DNA of 11,150 bases from assembly GCA_964522605.1 (NCBI GenBank), contig CAZFWV010000230.1, positions 1 through 11,150 on the forward strand, written 5' to 3'. The stretch is from CAVZLD01 sp964522605 (GTDB lineage: Bacteria; Planctomycetota; Planctomycetia; Pirellulales; Pirellulaceae). Shown here piece after piece: positions 6,872-11,150 of the stretch; position 1 is the stretch's first letter, and every line of letters begins with the position of its first letter. The notes beneath the pieces are model-generated. The model was not told where the DNA came from and did no database searches. It worked only from the letters and a program-made list of their open reading frames with translations. A program made the translations under genes and the position numbers.

Positions 6872-8862
6872 ATGACAGGCTGGACCGGAAGACTGCTCCG
6901 GGTAAACCTGACCGACGGCAACCATCGCGTCGAATCCATTCGCGAAGATTGGCTGCGGGATTACATCGGTGGAAGAGGGCTGGGAGCCCGTTACCTTTAT
7001 GAGGAAATGGACCCGCGAGTCGATCCATTTTCGGCAGACAACAAATTGATCTTTGCCACGGGTCCGTTGACCGGAACGCCAGCGCCCTGCGGTGCACGAT
7101 ACATGGTCGTGACAAAGGGGGCTCTAACCAACGCGATCACGACCTCGAATTCCGGCGGTCACTGGGGACCGGAGTTAAAGTTCGCCGGTTACGATCTTCT
7201 GATTCTCGAGGGAGTGGCGCCGCGCCCTTCTTACTTATGGATCTACGACGATCACGTCGAGCTGCGCGACGCAGGCGATTACTGGGGCAAAGGCGTCTCC
7301 GACACGGAAGACGGCCTGCGTCGAGAACTCGGCATCCCCGCCCTGCGGGTCGCGTGCATCGGCCCAGCGGGGGAGCGGCGTGTTCGCTTCGCGGCCATCT
7401 TAAATGACAAGCACCGCGCCGCCGGGCGGAGCGGCGTCGGCGCCGTGATGGGCTCGAAGAATCTGAAAGCGATCGCCGTTCGCGGTACGGGATCGGTCGA
7501 GATCGCTCAACCCGAATCATTCTTGCACGCTTTCTGGCAGCTGCGGATGGCGATGCAGGACAACCCGGGTCGACAGTCGTTTTCCGAACTGGGAACCGCC
7601 GCCACGATTGACATGACGCAGGCGTTCGGCGGGCTGCCCACTCGGAATTTTCAGCAAGGACAGTTCGAGGATTACGAGAAGCTAAACGGCAATACGATTA
7701 AGGAAACTCGCCTGGTGGCGAACAAAGCCTGTTTCGCCTGCACGATCGCTTGCGGACGCGTCACCCACCTGGGCGATGAGGCGGACAAGTATCTAGTTAA
7801 CATGCATCCACGCAACTGGCGAACGGCCGGCGAAGGGCCAGAGTATGAAACCGCCTGGGCCCTCGGTGCAGACACGGGCACCGGCGATCTGGATGCGGTG
7901 ATTAAAGCCAACTGGCTGTGCAACGACCTGGGGATGGATCCCATTTCGATGGGGGCAACGCTGGCCGCCGCCATGGAATTGTACGAGCAAGGAGTGATCA
8001 CCGACGAGATGGTGGAATTGCCGCTGCGGTTCGGCTCGGCGGAAGCGGTGATTCGGATGACCGAAGCGACGGCCTACCGGGAAGGTTTTGGTGACGAACT
8101 GGCGGAAGGCGCAAAGCGAATGACGGAGAAGTTCGGGCGTCAAGAGTTGTTCATGGGCAGCAAGGGACAAGAGTTCCCGGCGTACGATCCGCGCGGGTTT
8201 CAAGGAATGGGCGTCGCTTACGCGACCTGTAACCGCGGAGGATGTCACTTGCGCGCGTGGACGCCCGGTGTCGAATCGACGGGCGAGATGGATCCCCACA
8301 CACCGGAAGGCAAGGGACAATGGGTCGCGAACGAACAGAATCGTACAACGGCTCTCGACAGCACAGGAATCTGTACTTTTGTGGGAGGCGCGGGTGGATC
8401 GCTGGAGGCTCTCGTACCCTGCACCGCGGCCGCCACCGGGATCGACTTCACGTTCGACGACTTTCTGCAGGCGGGTGAACGGATCTGGAATCTGGAACGG
8501 CTGTGGAACGTGAAAGCCGGACTCAGCGGAAAAGACGATAGCCTGCCGCGGCGACTGTTGAAAGAAGCGCACAAGACGGGCCCTTCGGCCGGGGTCACCG
8601 TGCAACTCGAACAGATGCTCGCCGACTACTACCGACAAAGAGGCTGGGATGAACAGGGAAATCCGACGATCACAAAACTGACCGAACTCGGCCTTGCCTC
8701 GCTGTNNNNNNNNNNNNNNNNNNNNNNNNNNNNNNNNNNNNNNNNNNNNNNNNNNNNNNNNNNNNNNNNNNNNNNNNNNNNNNNNNNNNNNNNNNNNNNN
8801 NNNNNGAACAGGGAAATCCGACGATCACAAAACTGACCGAACTCGGCCTTGCCTCGCTGTAA
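6872..8862 (+). CDS. aorB: Aldehyde oxidoreductase catalytic subunit, tungsten-pterin (AorB-like); interrupted by a spurious assembly gap
   Basis: Role: cytoplasmic oxidation of aldehydes to acids at a W (or Mo) bis-pterin site, passing electrons to a [4Fe-4S] cluster. Seen: an N-terminal AOR domain from residue 1 with GGRGLGARYLY (33-43), ATGPLTGTPAPCGARY (62-77) and SNSGGHWGPELKFAG (92-106). Cluster ligands are C287, C290, C294 (ACFACTIAC) and C501. GPEYET (322-327) carries the Glu region of the active site. NDLGMD (351-356) and DSTGIC (496-501) are the two pterin-binding DxxGx motifs. PAYDPRG and H459 (GGCHL) lie in the catalytic domain. All family landmarks are present and 611 residues is the usual length. 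Start: ATG after GGGAG at eight bases. Oddity: 100 Ns at 8706-8805 flanked by an identical 55-base sequence. Removing the duplicate gives ...TELGLASL then TAA; the gene ends at 8860-8862 and the read-through into Ns is false. AOR/FOR/GOR relatives have similar motifs, so the substrate range is uncertain; the neighbours favour AorB over BamB-type benzoyl-CoA reductase. Confidence 0.93.
8651..8860. repeat. 55-bp direct duplication flanking the assembly gap (contig overlap)
   Basis: 8651-8705 and 8806-8860 are identical over all 55 bases (starting GAACAGGGAAATCC, ending GCCTCGCTGT), separated only by 100 Ns. An exact overlap of contig ends at a typical k-mer length is the simplest explanation. 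Joining at the overlap keeps the aorB frame and supplies its stop codon, which a random tandem repeat would be unlikely to do. Confidence 0.92.
8706..8805. other. Assembly gap, 100 Ns, probably of zero true length
   Basis: Exactly 100 unknown bases, the conventional placeholder for a gap of unknown size. Because the flanks overlap by 55 bases, the real molecule probably lacks 155 bases relative to this record. Downstream coordinates would shift left by 155. Confidence 0.9.
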
Positions 8863-9151
8863 CTCGACTGGCTGATGTCGGAACTGAACGTTAACCACAG
8901 CGCATAAGGAACTTGGGGGCGTTGAGAGGCGAAGGCAGAATCTAACTCTGCGGCTCGCTGCACTGCTAACAGGGAAAATGTTGTTCTCTCGGCAAGAAAT
9001 CGAGCGACCGACGGAAGCGAGTTGTGCCCGGGTGCGGGAGCACCCCGTTGGGCTGCGGCCCTGCCGCATTCGGCGCAATGGGTCCTCGTGTCAAAGCCTC
9101 GCAGTTCCTAACCTTGTTTGAAACTCGTGCTCGAATCGGACGGCAAACAGG
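8863..9151 (+). other. Hairpin-rich 289-base interval between aorB and aorC
   Basis: No supportable gene. Minus-strand frames here are partly built from the gap and the duplicated aorB end. Foldable elements are GCAGA/TCTGC (8935-8939 with 8947-8951) and the stronger cluster at 9030-9074. It interrupts an operon whose other junctions are 63 bases and a 4-base overlap, so it is unusually long. It may carry a processing or attenuation element, a second promoter for aorC, or a decayed dispersed repeat. Confidence 0.5.
9030..9074 (+). ncRNA. Candidate structured RNA element with mutually exclusive stems
   Basis: The first stem is GGGTGC (9030-9035) with GCACCC (9040-9045), closed by a GGGA tetraloop of the GNRA type. 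Next come three overlapping, mutually exclusive stems: GGGC/GCCC (9050-9053 with 9058-9061), TGCGGC/GCCGCA (9054-9059 with 9063-9068) and GCCG/CGGC (9063-9066 with 9071-9074). Alternative pairing of this kind fits an attenuator or switch, but GC-rich DNA can give it by chance. No poly-T follows. I cannot assign it to a known RNA family. Confidence 0.27.
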
Positions 9152-10543
9152 ATGTCAAAGCAACTGATCATCATCGGCGGCGGACCGGCTGCGACTCATG
9201 CCGCCGAGACAATTCGTAAACTCGACCGCGAATCGCGGGTTACGATGATCTGCGACGAACCGGCCCACTCCCGAATGGCGCTGCCGTATTGGCTCTGCGG
9301 CAAGATCCCTCCAGAACAAATGCACACCGGCTCTGCGGACCACTTCCGGCAATGGAACATCACGTGGCGCGGCGATGTCCGAGCGACGCATCTGGATACA
9401 ACGAAGCAAAAGGTGACGCTCTCGGACGAAAGCTCGATCCACTTCGACGAGCTACTGCTGGCCACCGGTTCGCGCGCGAATGCGTTGCCCGTTCCGGGAG
9501 CGGATCTTTCGGGCGTTTTGAACTTGTGGACCATTCGCGACGCACAACACGTACTCGATATCGCCGCAACCTGTTCTCGACCGCGCGTTGTCCTGGTCGG
9601 TGCAGGCTTCATCGGCCTCATTGTGCTCAATGCGCTGCATCAACGCGGATGGCAATTGACCGTTGTGGAACGCGAGGCAGAGTTGTTACCCCGCATGCTC
9701 AACGCCGAATCGGCAACTTTGGTCCGTCAGTGGCTCGAGCACAAGCAAGTCGCGATCCACACCTCCAGCAGCATCCGCGCGATGACGCAACAGTCGGATG
9801 GGAGCAAGCGAGTCGAATTGGCAGACGGCACGCAACTCGACGCCGACCTGGTCATCGTCGCAATTGGCGTTCGACCGAATCTTGAACTCGTTGCTTCCAC
9901 GCCCATCGAGACGGATCACGGGATTCTCGTCAACGATCGAATGCAAACCAATGTTCCCGGCATTTACGCTGCCGGAGATGTCGCCCAGGGCCCCGTGCGG
10001 CACAGCAACCAGCGCGAAGTGCATGCGATTCAACCGACCGCCGTGGATCACGGGCGGATTGCCGGCGCGAATATGGCCGGTCATCCCATCGAGTATCCGG
10101 GCAGCCTGTCGATGAATGTACTGGACGTCTGCGGCCTGCAGTGCTGCAGCTTTGGTCGCTGGGAGGACTCGCCCGAAGATGCGATCACGATCTGTAACGC
10201 TCACAGTCTGATCTATCGGCGACTGTGCTGGAGCGACGATCAGATCACGGGCGCCATTTTTGTCGGACGCGCGCGAGACGCCGGCATGCTGACCGACATC
10301 GGCATGGTCAAAGGGTTGATCCAGACCGGTGCTCGGCTCGGATCCTGGAAAGGTTACCTGCAGCAGAATCCTTTTGATGTGCGACGAGCGTACGTCGCCA
10401 GCCGAGTTCCTGAACAGCTTGCGCGCGAGACGCTGCTGGGACAGCCGACAACCGACCGACACTTTCGCCGACACGACGAGATCGTCCGACACGTGCCCGG
10501 ACGATCGCACGCACTCTTCCTGAATCGGCCGGCGGCACCATGA
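9152..10543 (+). CDS. aorC: FAD/NAD(P)-dependent oxidoreductase, probable AOR flavin subunit (AorC-like)
   Basis: Role: transfers electrons between the Fe-S subunit of the aldehyde oxidoreductase and NAD(P). Seen: 463 residues of the class I pyridine nucleotide-disulfide oxidoreductase fold. The FAD Rossmann motif is GGGPAA at 9-14 (IIIGGGPAATHAAETIR). ATGSRA is at 104-109. The NAD(P) Rossmann motif is GAGFIG at 150-155 (VVLVGAGFIGLIVLNAL), followed by the acidic residue E173 in VVEREAELLP, which favours NAD over NADP. The second FAD motif is YAAGDVAQ at 272-279 (D276). A C-terminal domain of about 140 residues follows. There is no CxxxxC redox disulfide, so it is not a thioredoxin- or lipoamide-type enzyme. 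Start: fixed by the Rossmann motif; the Shine-Dalgarno is weak (CAGG directly before ATG). Similar proteins act as NADH:rubredoxin reductase or the NirB N-terminus, so the AorC call depends on context: aorA and aorB upstream, and the MoaD gene overlapping its last four bases. Confidence 0.83.
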   Translation: MSKQLIIIGGGPAATHAAETIRKLDRESRVTMICDEPAHSRMALPYWLCGKIPPEQMHTGSADHFRQWNITWRGDVRATHLDTTKQKVTLSDESSIHFDELLLATGSRANALPVPGADLSGVLNLWTIRDAQHVLDIAATCSRPRVVLVGAGFIGLIVLNALHQRGWQLTVVEREAELLPRMLNAESATLVRQWLEHKQVAIHTSSSIRAMTQQSDGSKRVELADGTQLDADLVIVAIGVRPNLELVASTPIETDHGILVNDRMQTNVPGIYAAGDVAQGPVRHSNQREVHAIQPTAVDHGRIAGANMAGHPIEYPGSLSMNVLDVCGLQCCSFGRWEDSPEDAITICNAHSLIYRRLCWSDDQITGAIFVGRARDAGMLTDIGMVKGLIQTGARLGSWKGYLQQNPFDVRRAYVASRVPEQLARETLLGQPTTDRHFRRHDEIVRHVPGRSHALFLNRPAAP

Positions 10544-10767
10544 AGATTCGCATCAAGCTCATGGGGCTGCTGAAGGATCGGACCCCTCCCGGCGGTGAGT
10601 TGACCTTGCCCGAAGCGGCATCCATCCGTCAGGCGCTGTGCCTGCTTGAGGTCTCTCCGGAAAGTGTGCAGGTCTTTACGGTCAACGGCAATCTGGTCCG
10701 CGATCCGTCGCATGCGTTGTCGGAAGGTGATGAGCTGATGATCTTGCCGCCCGTAGGCGGAGGGTAG
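10540..10767 (+). CDS. moaD: MoaD/ThiS-family sulfur carrier protein
   Basis: Role: a ubiquitin-like carrier that brings sulfur as a C-terminal thiocarboxylate for pterin dithiolene formation. Seen: 75 residues of beta-grasp style (MKIRIKLMGLLKD at the start, TVNGNLV in the middle, GDELMILPPVGGG at the end). It ends in the Gly-Gly needed for adenylation and sulfur loading, and the length is normal for the family. Its ATG overlaps the aorC stop (ATGA, 10540-10543), which implies translational coupling. Known: NAD-linked aor operons carry a MoaD-like gene after the structural genes. Inference: a dedicated sulfur carrier for the tungsten-pterin cofactor of this AOR. No MoeA, MoaE or activating enzyme is in the window, so the partner E1 must be elsewhere. 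ThiS for thiamine is the main alternative, but the context argues for MoaD. Confidence 0.88.
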   Translation: MKIRIKLMGLLKDRTPPGGELTLPEAASIRQALCLLEVSPESVQVFTVNGNLVRDPSHALSEGDELMILPPVGGG

Positions 10768-10785
10768 CCGACGAGACGAATCTTA

Positions 10786-11150
10786 TCAGGACATGGTCGT
10801 ACCGTTCGTTGCCTCCGGACGATCCTCGTTCTTTTCTTCGACGAGGGCAATCACGGTCTGTCCTCGCTTCGGAATCAATGGGGATTCCGCCGTGGAGATC
10901 TGCAACGTCTTGGCTTCCGTGAGCACGAATAACACGAGCGCCGTCTCGCCATAGCGACGTTGGAAATCGGCAAAGGTGAACTCGTCCGTAATCCGTGTCT
11001 TCTTCACCTGAGCGCCGTCGGCAGAGCGCGAAGCAAGACGCAAGTAGTTCGCCTGCTTACTGAACAGAACACGTCCGGGACGATTGGGGGAGGCTGTTTC
11101 GCGTTTCTTGAGCATTGCCTCCCCCGGTGACAACTGATAGACGTTTTCGC
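10786..11150 (-). CDS. C-terminal end of a probable cation:proton antiporter (partial, runs off the window)
   Basis: Seen: 120 codons on the minus strand, open to the right edge (first full codons read ENVYQLSPGEAM), with TGA at 10786-10788. An internal TTG or ATG could be taken as a start, but the frame continues past the window and the fragment reads like a domain end. It has no membrane segment. The pattern ITDEFTFADFQRRYG ... LFVLTE ... STAESPLIPKRGQTVIALVEEK resembles the soluble C-terminal tail of some NhaP-type sodium:proton antiporters. That match is from memory of the family and is moderate at best; other transporters with a RCK/TrkA_C-like tail are possible. It converges on the MoaD gene with only 18 bases between the stop codons. 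Confidence 0.5.
   Translation of the reverse strand, partial: ENVYQLSPGEAMLKKRETASPNRPGRVLFSKQANYLRLASRSADGAQVKKTRITDEFTFADFQRRYGETALVLFVLTEAKTLQISTAESPLIPKRGQTVIALVEEKNEDRPEATNGTTMS

Noticed and set aside
7793..8638. Minus-strand frame of 281 codons inside aorB
   Set aside because: Antisense of a gene with every AOR motif; long antisense frames are expected at this GC content.
8706..8836. C-terminal extension of aorB through the Ns ending NREIRRSQN
   Set aside because: It comes from reading the duplicated aorB end in another frame after 155 extra bases (55 duplicate plus 100 Ns).
6872..8862. BamB-type benzoyl-CoA reductase
   Set aside because: Same superfamily, but no other bam genes are present and the flavin and MoaD neighbours fit an AorABC system better; only a phylogeny would exclude it.
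8629..9078. Minus-strand frames across the gap and the aorB-aorC interval
   Set aside because: They include the Ns and the antisense of aorB, are rich in Arg/Ser typical of antisense frames, and show no family.
9686..10510. Minus-strand frame of 274 codons inside aorC
   Set aside because: Antisense of a clear FAD/NAD oxidoreductase.
9152..10543. Thioredoxin reductase or dihydrolipoamide dehydrogenase
   Set aside because: The redox-active Cys pair of those families is absent.

Overview
The window looks like chromosomal DNA of a GC-rich Gram-negative-type bacterium. A member of the Planctomycetota is my best guess. That rests on the exported protein of unknown family, the very large single-span AsmA/TamB-like protein with a basic N-terminus, and the general codon style; it is a judgement from protein character, not from a marker gene. 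No rRNA, tRNA, CRISPR array, insertion sequence or phage gene was seen.

Layout. Left part (1-3545, + strand): one very large gene for a membrane-anchored AsmA/TamB-like protein. It converges, across an 85-bp-class imperfect palindrome (3560-3635), on two minus-strand genes. These are an exported endonuclease/exonuclease/phosphatase-fold hydrolase (3750-4673) and, upstream of it, an exported protein of unknown family (4797-5876). A divergent intergenic region of about 450 bp (5877-6325) follows; it holds a possible small ORF with a strong Shine-Dalgarno and a GC-rich, foldable leader.

Right part (6326-10767, + strand): a four-gene tungsten (or molybdenum) aldehyde oxidoreductase operon. It encodes a four-cluster ferredoxin subunit (AorA-like), the AOR catalytic subunit carrying the pterin and one [4Fe-4S] cluster (AorB-like), an FAD/NAD(P)H pyridine-nucleotide oxidoreductase (AorC-like), and a MoaD/ThiS-type sulfur carrier overlapping aorC by 4 bases. 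Gene content and order match the NAD-linked AorABC aldehyde oxidoreductase known from Aromatoleum, rather than the single-subunit ferredoxin-dependent archaeal AOR. Inferred electron path: aldehyde, W-pterin and [4Fe-4S] in AorB, the cluster chain of AorA, FAD in AorC, NAD+. The MoaD-like protein probably supplies dithiolene sulfur for the cofactor. A C-terminal fragment of a probable cation:proton antiporter enters on the minus strand from the right edge.

Assembly point: the 100-N gap at 8706-8805 is flanked by the same 55 bases on both sides (8651-8705 and 8806-8860). The two contigs therefore almost certainly overlap and the gap is spurious. Collapsing the duplicate restores a normal 611-residue AorB ending in TAA; the apparent 654-residue product with unknown residues is an artefact.
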